Assembly (NCBI GenBank): GCA_016841245.1
Contig: JAENZN010000001.1
Span: forward strand, 124,001-188,000
Length of the DNA stretch: 64,000 nt
Direction: 5' to 3'
From: Syntrophomonas sp.
Lineage (GTDB): Bacteria; Bacillota; Syntrophomonadia; Syntrophomonadales; Syntrophomonadaceae
Position numbers and translations under genes: made by a program. Shown piece by piece: positions 44,581 to 53,436 of the stretch (the first letter of the stretch is position 1; every line of letters begins with the position of its first letter). The notes under the pieces are model-generated. The model ran no database searches. It was not told the DNA's origin and saw only the letters and a list, made by a program, of their open reading frames with translations.

Positions 44581-45126
44581 ATGTTAGAACTACGAATCAA
44601 CGGGTTTGGCGGACAGGGCTCCGTTACTCTGGCTCACTTGTTAGCGCAGGCTGCGCTGGAAAACGGTGAGCAGGGACAGGCCTTGCCTTTCTTCGGGGTG
44701 GAACGCCGTGGAGCGCCGGTGCGGGCAGCGGTGCGCATATCCCCCACCACTATCCACGCGCACAGTCAATGCGAGCTGCCGGATTATGTGGTAGTAATGA
44801 GCGAAAAACTCACCGAAGCAGCAGTCAATGAAGGCATTACTGAGATCGGCACCGTGATCATCAATGCTCCCTGCGCCGTAGCCGTGGATAAACACCCTAC
44901 CTGGCAGTTGGACGCCGACGCCATTGCCCGCGAAGCCGGATTATTCTCTGCCGATGGACCCTTTATCAACATTCCGCTGTTTGGCGCGGTGTGCCGGGTG
45001 CTAAACATCCCGCAGAATATTATGGAGCAAACCATCCTGAATAAATGGCCGGGCAATAACGAGCGCAATCTGGGCGCAACTATCAAGGCTTATAACGAGG
45101 TGAAAATATGTACCCCGCTTCCTTAA
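44581..45126 (+). CDS. 2-oxoacid:ferredoxin oxidoreductase, gamma subunit
   Basis: This 181-residue protein starts MLELRINGFGGQGSVTLAHLLAQAA, the gamma-subunit signature (GxGGQG), and keeps PFFGVERRGAPVRAAVRIS near 40. The family catalyses reversible oxidative decarboxylation of pyruvate, branched 2-oxoacids or 2-oxoglutarate with ferredoxin and CoA. I start at ATG 44581, with GGAGGAAC upstream; ATG 44560 would place that site inside the gene. The coding sequence is clearly GC-richer than flanking genes, and a 441-nt spacer separates it from the other subunits. Confidence 0.92.
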   Translation: MLELRINGFGGQGSVTLAHLLAQAALENGEQGQALPFFGVERRGAPVRAAVRISPTTIHAHSQCELPDYVVVMSEKLTEAAVNEGITEIGTVIINAPCAVAVDKHPTWQLDADAIAREAGLFSADGPFINIPLFGAVCRVLNIPQNIMEQTILNKWPGNNERNLGATIKAYNEVKICTPLP

Positions 45127-45567
45127 GCTATAGGCTTCCTATAAACTAAATAGGCGGCGGGTCTTAATTCCCCTCCTCGTTGCAGGGGTGGTTTGAAGCC
45201 GCTCCGCAGTTTCTTCTGATGCTTAAACACAGTAACGCAGATTAGTGAATAGCGTACTCCGCAAAAAAGGCGAATATCTGCGTTGTTTTAAAGAAAACAG
45301 TCTTGGGTCAAACTGAAATCACAGACCGAAGACCTGATTGTATTATGCTGGAATCGAAAAAATTTCACTCAATTAATGTACTCCATACAGGGACATTCCT
45401 TCTCCGAAGGGAAGGTGTGTCGTCATAAATTGACCGGCCTCATTGGCGGCATTTTAAAACGCCTTGATCTTCACCTTTTTATTCAGTCTGGCAGATTGCA
45501 TAAGTTATTAACAATTTATAGCGTATAGCACGATATATATTTGGATTAGCGAAAGGAATGGAAATAA
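45127..45567. repeat. Structured 441-nt spacer inside the oxidoreductase operon
   Basis: No ORF is supported. GCGGC (45154-45158) pairs with GCCGC (45198-45202) around a CCCCT/AGGGG hairpin (45170-45174 with 45184-45188), and CGCAGAT (45236-45242) pairs with ATCTGCG (45276-45282). The first resembles IS or REP end hairpins. The element may have inserted into the operon, or may be processed RNA. Confidence 0.5.
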
Positions 45568-45828
45568 ATGAAATCAGTTACTAAAGCCTACCGGCCCATT
45601 TCCTGGCCGATGAAGGGAGCCGGCGGTGACACCGGTTCCTGGCGAACGCACCGTCCGGTCGTTGACACTCAGATATGCACCAAATGCCAACTTTGCTGGG
45701 TATATTGTCCGGAAGCAGTTATTGACCGCAATGAAATTACGATTGATTACCGCTACTGCAAGGGCTGCGGCGTGTGCGCCACAGAATGCCCCACTGGCGC
45801 AATCAGCATGGTAAAGGAGGAGGAGTAG
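45568..45828 (+). CDS. 2-oxoacid:ferredoxin oxidoreductase, delta subunit (2[4Fe-4S] ferredoxin)
   Basis: This 86-residue protein carries CTKCQLCWVYCPEAV and CKGCGVCATECPTGAI, the two [4Fe-4S] binding sets that pass electrons from the TPP subunit to external ferredoxin. The N-terminal stretch (ISWPMKGAGGDTGSWRTHRPV) is typical of PorD/VorD. Its stop lies 4 nt before the alpha subunit ATG, whose ribosome site GGAGGAGGAG overlaps the gene end. Confidence 0.95.
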   Translation: MKSVTKAYRPISWPMKGAGGDTGSWRTHRPVVDTQICTKCQLCWVYCPEAVIDRNEITIDYRYCKGCGVCATECPTGAISMVKEEE

Positions 45829-45832
45829 CAGT

Positions 45833-46963
45833 ATGAAAGCAGCGCAAGTTATAATGGATACCGGTGCCCATGCCGCCGCGCTGGCCGTAAAAAGTGCCCG
45901 AGTGGACGTAATACCCGGCTACCCTATCACCCCCCAGACCAGCATTATGGAAGCGATAGCCGACATGGTTGAAAATGGCGAACTGAACGCCCGTTTCATC
46001 CCGGTGGAAGGTGAACACAGTGCCATGGCCGCTGCCGTATCCGCTGCCGCCGCCGGCGCCCGCGTTTTCACAGCAACCTCGGCCAATGGCCTGCTATATA
46101 TGCATGAAGTTTTACATATGGCTTCCGGTGGACGTTTGCCGGTCGTAATGTGCAACGTCAACCGCGGTATTTTTGCCCCCTGGACCTTGTGGGCCGATCA
46201 TCAGGACTCATTTGCCCAGCGCGATACTGGCTGGATCCAATATCACTGCTCCTCTAATCAGGAGGTGTTCAACACCATTTTACAAGCCTTCCGCGTGGCT
46301 GAACAGATCAATATCCCTGTGATGGTCAACTTTGACGGCTTTGCTATCTCCCATTGTCTGATGCCCCTCACCCTGCCACCACAGGAGGACATCGACCGTT
46401 TCTTGCCCCCACATGAACCAGAATGGAGGCTCGACCCGGAGCATCCCTCTTCCTTCAGCAATGTGACCATGGCAGCCGAATATGCACCCTTCCGCCAGAT
46501 GCTGTCCGACGATATCATGGCGTCCATCCCTCTGGTAAAGCAGGCAGCGCAGGAATATAAGGATATCACCGGCATGTGGGATGGTGACACCATCGACACC
46601 TATCGGCTGGAAGACGCCGAGGTTATAGCCTTTGCCGTCAATAGTATGGCGGCAGAGTTAAGACTTTCCATAGATATCCTTCGTGAGCAGGGCATCAAAG
46701 CCGGCCTGTTGCGACCGCGCCTGTATCTGCCCTTCCCTGCCGAAGATATCATCAACGCCCTGCCGCAAAATGCGCAGGTGATGGTACTGGATCGCAACTA
46801 TAACTTCGGCCACCCCGGCGGCATTTTGGCTTCAGAGCTGAAAAGCGTGCTCTTTGGCCGACGCAACGACATCACGGTTAAAAATCGGGTAATAGGCATT
46901 GGTGGCATCGATCTCACCCGCCGCTTCATGGCTGCCGAGATTCGCGACATGATAGATGATTAG
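45833..46963 (+). CDS. 2-oxoacid:ferredoxin oxidoreductase, alpha subunit
   Basis: This 376-residue protein holds the pyrimidine-binding domain: VIPGYPITPQTSIMEAIADM near 25-44, PVEGEHSAMAAAVSAAAAGARVFTATSANGL near 56-86 and the LWADHQDSFAQRDTGWIQ segment near 121-138, ending with a transketolase C-like domain. Length and motifs fit PorA/VorB-type subunits; choice among pyruvate and branched-chain oxoacids cannot be made from sequence alone. Codon use is GC-rich like the other subunits. Confidence 0.95.
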   Translation: MKAAQVIMDTGAHAAALAVKSARVDVIPGYPITPQTSIMEAIADMVENGELNARFIPVEGEHSAMAAAVSAAAAGARVFTATSANGLLYMHEVLHMASGGRLPVVMCNVNRGIFAPWTLWADHQDSFAQRDTGWIQYHCSSNQEVFNTILQAFRVAEQINIPVMVNFDGFAISHCLMPLTLPPQEDIDRFLPPHEPEWRLDPEHPSSFSNVTMAAEYAPFRQMLSDDIMASIPLVKQAAQEYKDITGMWDGDTIDTYRLEDAEVIAFAVNSMAAELRLSIDILREQGIKAGLLRPRLYLPFPAEDIINALPQNAQVMVLDRNYNFGHPGGILASELKSVLFGRRNDITVKNRVIGIGGIDLTRRFMAAEIRDMIDD

Positions 46964-47018
46964 AAAAACCTTACTTGCACCAAGTGCTTGACGTAGGCTA
47001 AAAACCGGTTTTTCTAAT
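46959..47018. repeat. 12-bp inverted repeat between alpha and beta genes
   Basis: ATTAGAAAAACC (46959-46970) and GGTTTTTCTAAT (47007-47018) are perfect complements; the 5' arm overlaps the alpha-subunit stop. A small ACTTG/CAAGT hairpin sits in the loop. Possibly an intra-operon attenuator or an insertion-sequence scar. Confidence 0.55.
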
Positions 47019-47090
47019 TTATCAACCTAATAGAAGTTATACGTTTTGATACGGATAAAAAGCATAGACCATGAAAGGAATGGATGAGAT

Positions 47091-48029
47091 ATGACTACCA
47101 GTATTAAAAAATTACCGGATATTGAGCAAGTTTTAAGCGGCAACGGGGCCTGCGGCGGCTGCCCCGCCACAATGGCCTTGCGCATCGTGGGCAAAGCTTT
47201 GGGCTCAAACGCTATCATGCTCCTGACCCCCTCCTGCTCGGTAGCCAGTATGGGTATGACCCCTAAGCTGGGCTACAACTGGCCCGGCATTAATATTTGC
47301 TTTGCGACTGCTGGCTCTTCGGCCTCCGGTATTGCCCACGCGGTTGAAATAATGCAGGAAAAAGGCCGCCTGCCAGGCGAGCTTCCCACCATATTTAGTT
47401 GGGTGGGCGATGGCGGCACCTATGACATCGGCTTCCAAGCACTTTCAGCCGCTGCCGAGCGCAACGATAATATGATTCACTTTTGCTATAACAACGAAGC
47501 CTACAGTAACACCGGTGTGCAGCGCAGCGGTGCCACCCCGCGCGGCAGCTTCACCACCACCACCCCCACCGGTAAGCGCCAGCCCAAGAAAAATATGGCC
47601 CTGCTGATGCTGGAGCACAATATTCCCTACGTGGCTACCGCCACCGTGGCTTACCCCGGCGACTTGTACGACAAGGTAGTTAAAGCCAAAAACATCCCTG
47701 GTATGAAATACATCGAAATTCTAGCCCCCTGCTATTTAGGCTGGCAGTTCGATATGCCTGAAACCGTGCAGATGAGCCGTATGGCTGTGCACAGCGGTGC
47801 CTGGCTGTTATGGGAAGCGGAAAATAGCATAATCAGCTTTAATAACCCCAGCTCGCATATCATCAGCGGCAAAAAAGACGCTGACCCGGTGGATGAATAC
47901 GTAATGAAGCAGGGTCGCTTCAACCGCCTGCTTAAAGGCCCTGACGCTACGCAGCGCATCGCCGAAATTCAAGGTGACATCGATCGCGAGATCGCTTTTA
48001 TGCGGGAACGGGCAAAGATTATGATTTAG
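47091..48029 (+). CDS. 2-oxoacid:ferredoxin oxidoreductase, beta subunit (TPP-binding)
   Basis: This 312-residue subunit binds thiamine diphosphate: WVGDGGTYDIGFQALSAAAERNDN near 102-125 with the GDG...NN motif completed at YNNEAYSNTG. CGGCPATMALR near 22-32 supplies cluster or substrate-loop cysteines. It completes the gamma-delta-alpha-beta set. The ATG at 47091 follows GGAATGGATGAG, a modest ribosome site. Confidence 0.95.
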   Translation: MTTSIKKLPDIEQVLSGNGACGGCPATMALRIVGKALGSNAIMLLTPSCSVASMGMTPKLGYNWPGINICFATAGSSASGIAHAVEIMQEKGRLPGELPTIFSWVGDGGTYDIGFQALSAAAERNDNMIHFCYNNEAYSNTGVQRSGATPRGSFTTTTPTGKRQPKKNMALLMLEHNIPYVATATVAYPGDLYDKVVKAKNIPGMKYIEILAPCYLGWQFDMPETVQMSRMAVHSGAWLLWEAENSIISFNNPSSHIISGKKDADPVDEYVMKQGRFNRLLKGPDATQRIAEIQGDIDREIAFMRERAKIMI

Positions 48030-48043
48030 TTTTAACTTTGTTA

Positions 48044-48254
48044 GGGTTTATCACGTAATAAATGTGTCCTCTGATGCCGTTGCAGATTTTTCGTCATGCA
48101 AGGCGGGATGGAGGGAGGCTTAAACACGATCGTGTCTAAGCCGACAACAACAAAGCACCCTATGGGCACTACTGACGTTCCCGTTGTTCACTATTAAGGT
48201 TGCAGGTCGGAAAATCTGCCGGCATGCTGATTACAGGTATTGCGTGGCAAACCC
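48044..48254. repeat. 211-nt nested inverted-repeat element
   Basis: The outer arms 48044-48060 and 48238-48254 pair at 16 of 17 positions including wobbles. Inside, 48082-48093 pairs with 48208-48219 (12 bp, one wobble), and a hairpin GGCTTA/TAAGCC (48117-48142) holds the 12-bp palindrome ACACGATCGTGT. Nested symmetry over about 210 nt suggests a MITE or a structured RNA. It lies between the beta-subunit stop and the convergent decarboxylase genes. Confidence 0.6.
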
Positions 48255-48382
48255 TTAGTATCTGCCTTCCATCTGTCTGTTAACATTTCTCACTTACATC
48301 AAAAAAAGCTACAGACAAAAATATTTGCCCCCAGCTTTTTTATCAGATATTACGCAATATTTTATTGAGCTTTTCTATTCTT

Positions 48383-49534
48383 CTATGACCCAAACATGGC
48401 CAGCAGGAAGCCCGCAGCCACTGCAGATCCTATAACCCCTGCAACATTAGGTCCCATGGCATGCATGAGCAGGAAGTTGGCCGGATTGGCCTTTTGCCCC
48501 TCCGATTGGGATACTCTGGCAGCCATAGGAACGGCCGAAACACCTGCGGAACCGATGAGAGGATTGACTTTTCCACCGGACAGGAAGCACATGAGCTTGC
48601 CCAACAGCAAGCCACCAATAGTACTAAACACGAATGCCATTAGCCCCAAAACAATGATCTTAATGGTTGCAGGGCTCAAGAATACTTCTGCAACAGCCGT
48701 AGCACCCACGGTGGTTCCAAGAAAGATAGTCACGATATTGATTAGTGCGTGTTGTACTGTATCGTTGAGCCTTTCTACAACACCCGATTCTCTGAAGAGA
48801 TTACCCAGCATCAGCATACCGATAAGGGGTGAAACGGAGGGAAGCAGCATGCAAACCACAATTGTTACGACTATAGGAAATACTATTCGTTCAAGCTTAG
48901 AGACTTCTCTAAGCTGTACCATTTCAATTTCTCTTTCCTTTTTAGTAGTAAGAAGCCTCATGATAGGAGGTTGAATCATGGGAATCAGTGCCATATATGA
49001 ATACGCTGCAATAGCGATGGCTGGAAGCAACTCAGGCGCCAGCCTGGCGGAAAGGAAGATGGCAGTTGGGCCGTCAGCACCGCCAATGATTGCAATAGCT
49101 GCACCCTCCTGAGGATTGAAGCCCAGGCAAATTGCAACCACAAATGCAATATAAATACCCAACTGTGCAGCCGCTCCCAGAAACAAACTGGAAGGCCTGG
49201 CTATCAGGGGACCGAAATCCGTCATGGCCCCAACACCCAGGAATATTAAGGAAGGATAAATCCCCAGCTTTACTCCCTGATAAAGATAATAAAGAAGTCC
49301 TCCTACTTGTGAATGGTCATCAGGCGGTGCTGCCATAAGGTTGGCCATAGGCAGGTTCGCCAGAAGCACACCGAATGCGATGGGTAAAAGCAGCAGAGGT
49401 TCATATTTTTTCACGATGGCCATATAAATCAAGATACAAGCAATAAGCATCATTAGTGCCTCCTGCCAGGTCATGGCAGGGAAACCTGAATTGTTCCATA
49501 ATTTTAAGAGCGTATCAACTAAAGAGAAAGACAT
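48383..49534 (-). CDS. oadB: Sodium-pumping decarboxylase, beta subunit (OadB/GcdB family)
   Basis: This integral membrane subunit couples decarboxylation of carboxybiotin to Na+ export. Visible are the GADGPTAIFLS motif near 150 with the Na+-binding Asp, the SPLIGMLMLGNL stretch near 240, and the C-terminal NPLIGSAGVSAVPMAARVSQ and LLMHAMGPNVAGVIGSA. I choose ATG 49534 (MSFSLVDTL), 6 nt after GGGGGGA, over a GTG at 49549. It is last in a four-gene minus-strand operon. Confidence 0.93.
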   Translation of the reverse strand: MSFSLVDTLLKLWNNSGFPAMTWQEALMMLIACILIYMAIVKKYEPLLLLPIAFGVLLANLPMANLMAAPPDDHSQVGGLLYYLYQGVKLGIYPSLIFLGVGAMTDFGPLIARPSSLFLGAAAQLGIYIAFVVAICLGFNPQEGAAIAIIGGADGPTAIFLSARLAPELLPAIAIAAYSYMALIPMIQPPIMRLLTTKKEREIEMVQLREVSKLERIVFPIVVTIVVCMLLPSVSPLIGMLMLGNLFRESGVVERLNDTVQHALINIVTIFLGTTVGATAVAEVFLSPATIKIIVLGLMAFVFSTIGGLLLGKLMCFLSGGKVNPLIGSAGVSAVPMAARVSQSEGQKANPANFLLMHAMGPNVAGVIGSAVAAGFLLAMFGS

Positions 49535-49548
49535 TATTATTCCCCCCA

Positions 49549-49944
49549 CTACTGCAGTGCAAGAAGGATGTCACCTGTTGATACAGACGCTCCTTTAGCA
49601 ACGACAATTTGAGTAACCACTCCATCTCTCGGAGCCTTGATCTCGGTTTCCATTTTCATGGCCTCAAGAATAAACAAAACTTCATCTTTTTTCACGGAAG
49701 CGCCTTGATGCACATTCACAGCCAGGATAGTACCCGGCAAGGGAGATTTCAGAGGCTCGCCGGAAACTGTATTATTTTGAACTGCCGGCGCAGCAGGTAC
49801 CGCTGGAGCTGTAGGAGCAGCGGACACTGGTACTGCTTCCTGTACCGGCACTACGGCAGCTTCAGTGGTCTTCACGATATTTGCTTGTCCTTTTTCTACT
49901 TCAACTTCATAATTCTTACCATTGATGGTTACTATGTATTTCAT
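49549..49944 (-). CDS. Biotin carboxyl carrier subunit of the sodium-pumping decarboxylase
   Basis: This 131-residue protein has an N-terminal beta-rich segment (KYIVTINGKNYEVEVEKG), an Ala/Pro/Val-rich flexible linker at about 35-60, and a biotinyl domain with EAMKMETEI near 95, whose Lys carries biotin. It shuttles the carboxyl group from the alpha subunit to the membrane beta subunit. The linker is typical of GcdC/MmdC/OadA-type carriers. Confidence 0.94.
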   Translation of the reverse strand: MKYIVTINGKNYEVEVEKGQANIVKTTEAAVVPVQEAVPVSAAPTAPAVPAAPAVQNNTVSGEPLKSPLPGTILAVNVHQGASVKKDEVLFILEAMKMETEIKAPRDGVVTQIVVAKGASVSTGDILLALQ

Positions 49945-49978
49945 TCCTGTTACCCCCCATTAGTAGGATTCGTATATT

Positions 49979-50341
49979 CTAGTTAATGGCCTTGATCATC
50001 TTGAATTGCAGCTCGGACAGAGGTATTTGAGACTCATGGCTCACTATGGCCATAATCATTGCAGCCGTTTTTTCATCAACACCTAAAAGCCTTAATTCAC
50101 CGGTCGACCATCCTTCATCAACTATATTGGGCACTTCTGCCGTGACGACTGTTTCTCCCTCAGCCGTAAAATCTCCTGTATCTTTTCCCTTGGCAGAGGC
50201 TGCATCCAGCTTATTCTTATCTGTCATAATATATCCCAGAACCACAGACTGAAACTTTATCAAAAAACTCAACAGAATCAGCACTGAAAACACAACCACC
50301 AAACCAATCAGGGATACCATTAAGCTATCCATCAAAGTCAT
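49979..50341 (-). CDS. OadG/MmdD-type small membrane subunit
   Basis: This 120-residue protein has one N-terminal helix (about 8-30: LIGLVVVFSVLILLSFLIK), typical of OadG/MmdD subunits that hold the decarboxylase complex together, and an acidic, Ala-rich soluble tail. The C-terminal AAMIMAIVSHESQIPLSELQFKMIKAIN resembles a small helical domain found in longer delta subunits. AAAGGAGGGAG lies before the ATG. Confidence 0.85.
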   Translation of the reverse strand: MTLMDSLMVSLIGLVVVFSVLILLSFLIKFQSVVLGYIMTDKNKLDAASAKGKDTGDFTAEGETVVTAEVPNIVDEGWSTGELRLLGVDEKTAAMIMAIVSHESQIPLSELQFKMIKAIN

Positions 50342-50354
50342 GGAACTCCCTCCT

Positions 50355-51731
50355 TTAGACTTTCGTTATGGTATAATTCACCTTTAAAGCAGCGCTTTCT
50401 TCTCTATATTTGAAGAATTTTTCAGCAATTGGTGGAAAGATAATATAAGAAAGCACATCTTCATCGTTTTTAGCCATACTGCCTATCTCCTTTTTGGCCT
50501 TTTCAAATTCGGGTTCCAGGGTATCTGCAAATCTATGGGTCATAGGCTCCTCATCTCCCAGAACCTTTTTAACAAGCTCTGCATTCACTTCACCGGGAGC
50601 CTTGCCATATTCACCCCTAAAGTAGGACTTTACTTCAGTGGATATGCTCTGGTATCTTTCCCCCAACAGCACATTGGTAGTTGCCTGAGCACCAACAATT
50701 TGGCTCATAGGCGTTACCAGGGGAGGATATCCCAAATCTTTTCTGACTCTGGGAATTTCCTGCAGAACTTCTGCCAGTTTGTCCAAAGAATTACTCTGTT
50801 TTAACTGAGAAATGAGATTTGAGAGCATTCCTCCGGGTACCTGGTAAACCAGGGCATCTGTCTCTGAGCCGAGAACATATGGATCCAGCACGCCGGATTG
50901 AATAAATTTATCTTTAACGGGTTTAAAAAAATCGTTGATTTCTTTAAGAATAACTTCATCGAGTCCTGTTTCATAACCTGACTGCTTTAATGCGAAATGC
51001 AAGGATTCAGTGGCAGGCTGTGACGTTCCTCCGGAAAAAGCAGAAATGGCACAATCGATGACATCACAGCCAGCTTCAACGGCCTTAAAATAGGTTATTG
51101 GGCCAAGACCGGTAGTAGAATGGGTGTGAAGTACAATTGGTTTATTGATAGTTTCCTTCAATGCCTTAATCAAGTCATAGGCTTCCTGAGGCCCCATGAT
51201 TCCTGACATGTCCTTAATGCAGATGGAGTCTACGCCCATACCTTCCAGCTGTTTTCCCAATTTTATATAATTTTCGAGATTATGAATGGGGCTTATGGTA
51301 TAGCAAATGGCCCCCTGTGCATGGCCCCCGCTTTTCAAAGTCTGCTCCACAGCTACTTCAATATTTCTGAAATCGTTAAGGGCGTCAAAGATCCGTATTA
51401 TATCTATTCCATTTTGGATGGCATGTTCGACAAACTTTCTGACCACATCATCAGGATAATGCTTGTAGGCAATAATATTCTGACCCCTTAAAAGCATTTG
51501 GAGCTTGGTCTTCTTGATTTTTGATTTGATTTTTCTAAGTCTTTCCCAGGGATCCTCATTCAAATATCTGAGGCAAGAGTCAAAAGTTGCTCCACCCCAG
51601 CATTCAATTGAATGGTATCCAGCATCATCAATTTTTTCAAGAATTCCTTCAAAATCACTAAAAGGCATTCTTGTTGCAATCAAAGATTGGTTAGCATCTC
51701 TTAAAACAGTTTCTGTGATATTGACCTTCAT
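50355..51731 (-). CDS. oadA: Decarboxylase/carboxyltransferase alpha subunit (OadA/PycB family)
   Basis: This 458-residue subunit has the HMGL-like TIM barrel with ITETVLRDANQS at the start, the metal ligands in VLHTHSTTGLG near 205, the carboxylated-Lys candidate in CIKDMSG near 176, and the conserved carboxylase domain with GAQATTNVLLGERY and FRGEYGKAPGEVN. It lacks a fused biotinyl domain, which is encoded separately. It transfers CO2 from oxaloacetate, or possibly another substrate, to biotin. It is the first gene of the minus-strand operon. Confidence 0.93.
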   Translation of the reverse strand: MKVNITETVLRDANQSLIATRMPFSDFEGILEKIDDAGYHSIECWGGATFDSCLRYLNEDPWERLRKIKSKIKKTKLQMLLRGQNIIAYKHYPDDVVRKFVEHAIQNGIDIIRIFDALNDFRNIEVAVEQTLKSGGHAQGAICYTISPIHNLENYIKLGKQLEGMGVDSICIKDMSGIMGPQEAYDLIKALKETINKPIVLHTHSTTGLGPITYFKAVEAGCDVIDCAISAFSGGTSQPATESLHFALKQSGYETGLDEVILKEINDFFKPVKDKFIQSGVLDPYVLGSETDALVYQVPGGMLSNLISQLKQSNSLDKLAEVLQEIPRVRKDLGYPPLVTPMSQIVGAQATTNVLLGERYQSISTEVKSYFRGEYGKAPGEVNAELVKKVLGDEEPMTHRFADTLEPEFEKAKKEIGSMAKNDEDVLSYIIFPPIAEKFFKYREESAALKVNYTITKV

Positions 51732-51979
51732 AAACCCACTCCATTCTACACAAATTTTATATTAATCAGGGTTTGCTTAACAGCGAGTAAATTTCTAAAG
51801 CCCACTAAGCTGAATGTTATATTTTTTTACAGAGCTATATATCTTCCGGATTGATCTTGGATCTTGTCGGCCATTACGACTTCAGGGATAAAACTAGTAT
51901 TTTGACGATAGTTTTCCTTGACTGGTTCAAGATTGTCCCGTTATCATTAAAACTTACACTTTACCTGAAACTGTATCCG

Positions 51980-52270
51980 TCAACGATACGATTGCCGGTG
52001 TGCGGTCAAACTCCACCTCAGCCCTAGCTTCGCCACGAACGATGGGTCTGACAAACGGCATGCAAGCTCACGATTCGATCTCTTCTTCCGGAAATGAGTC
52101 ATGAGGGATGCATCAAAGGGAGCCTCCTCGAAAAAGGACAGCAGCCCATTGAAGAATTGCATATAAGGACTTTCCGCGATCTCTTCTATGCTATCTCTAT
52201 TCAACCCGGATTTTCGCTTTTGTATAAGGAGTGCTCCCGTACTTTTGTTCCGCACAGTACATGAAGACAT
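51980..52270 (-). pseudogene. IS5/IS1182-type transposase N-terminal fragment
   Basis: The frame contains ESPYMQFFNGLLSFFEEAPF and DASLMTHFRKK, the DUF772-type N-terminal domain of IS1182/IS5-like transposases (usual form NPYLQYFLG...PPFDASLMVHFRKR). It covers under 100 residues, and the DDE catalytic part is absent. An AAACTAGTATTTTGACG word at 51891-51907 recurs almost exactly near the window end (63901). IS remnant. Confidence 0.8.
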
Positions 52271-52338
52271 ACTCCAAGTGCAAGGCCATTAAATAAAAAC
52301 TACTATTTGCTATGTACCATTATACCTAAAAAACGCCT

Positions 52339-52482
52339 TTACGCCCAGTGTTTATATGGGTTTAAACGTTCAGCCGACCCTAATTGTCTTTTTGATATAA
52401 TAGTATTTGATAATCCACCCCTAATAACCCACTCATCAATTTCACACAACTTCCAATGTCTGCCTAATTTATGTGCCGGCAC
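52339..52482 (-). pseudogene. Excisionase-like HTH_17 fragment
   Basis: GTG 52482 opens VPAHKLGRHWKLCEIDEWVI, the second half of the helix-turn-helix of excisionase-family/MerR-like proteins of mobile elements. The first half is missing. Just upstream, MAELTSEKR (from ATG 52578) and, after a frameshift, LRQMRLELELAKDNIIAV form a separate broken reading frame, likely from the same decayed locus. Confidence 0.65.
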
Positions 52483-52830
52483 TTATTTCCCAGCTATACA
52501 GCTATAATATTATCCTTGGCTAATTCAAGTTCTAATCTCATCTGACGCAGACCGTTTTTCACTTGTTAATTCTGCCATCTGAGAGCCTCTTTATAAATAT
52601 ATAAAATATATTGTATCATATTTGCAGATAATTCAAGTAGGTTTAAGCATGTATACATATGCTTTATTGCTACCGCTTCCCCCAAATTAGATTACTCATA
52701 TTTATTGAGGCAAATTATTCCTATACACTTCCTTTATTCCCATCTAATAATCCCCACCTTGCTTAAAATAAGATGAGGATATTTTAGTTTTTCAATTATC
52801 ATATCTGCCTAACTCACATATTTACCAAAT

Positions 52831-53436
52831 TCAAATTCTTTTTTGAATAGACCGCCTTAATACATACTGTATGATCTGATCCTGCTCTCCAGGTTTTATA
52901 TCGATAAATTTTATACCATATTTATATACTTGCGGTGATCCAATTTTTCGGACAACCTCTCCTTTAATAGTAAATTTACGGCTAATTTCTTTAAAAGCCA
53001 ATTCAAATTTCAAATCTAGAATGGTTTTGATATATAGCTGCTCTTCTACACTAATCTTCAGCCCGCTGCCGGACAAGTCAAGTATCCTTCCTACCTGCCA
53101 TCGTTCCCTTATGTTAGTGAATTTATATAACAACAAAAGATTGTCTGTTACCCTAAGCAAGTTTCTTCGTTGTATTCTCCCATATTCTAACGGATAATCA
53201 AAAACGCATATACTGTATTCTTCTTCCGGCACTATGTTCTGTACTTTAACCGGTGCCTGATAAATTGCATCAAAACCATTTACTTCAATAATTACTGTAT
53301 CATTAATTTGAATATCACAAGCATTAAATACCCTGACATACATTTTTTCTTGTCCTGCTATTTCTACCAAAGTTGAATAACTTTCATCATTTTTCCAAAT
53401 CATTATACTCGTATCATGATTAATAACTGGCTTCAT
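52831..53436 (-). CDS. PilZ domain protein with YcgR-like N-terminal domain
   Basis: This 201-residue protein should bind cyclic di-GMP. The C-terminal PilZ domain (about 90-195) holds RRNLLR near 90 (RxxxR) and DLSGSGLKI near 121 ((D/N)xSxxG), both complete. The N-terminal beta-barrel (about 1-88) is the YpfA/YcgR flagellar-brake type. It probably controls motility or surface attachment. GGGAGGAG precedes the ATG. No flagellar genes are nearby. Confidence 0.92.
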   Translation of the reverse strand: MKPVINHDTSIMIWKNDESYSTLVEIAGQEKMYVRVFNACDIQINDTVIIEVNGFDAIYQAPVKVQNIVPEEEYSICVFDYPLEYGRIQRRNLLRVTDNLLLLYKFTNIRERWQVGRILDLSGSGLKISVEEQLYIKTILDLKFELAFKEISRKFTIKGEVVRKIGSPQVYKYGIKFIDIKPGEQDQIIQYVLRRSIQKRI

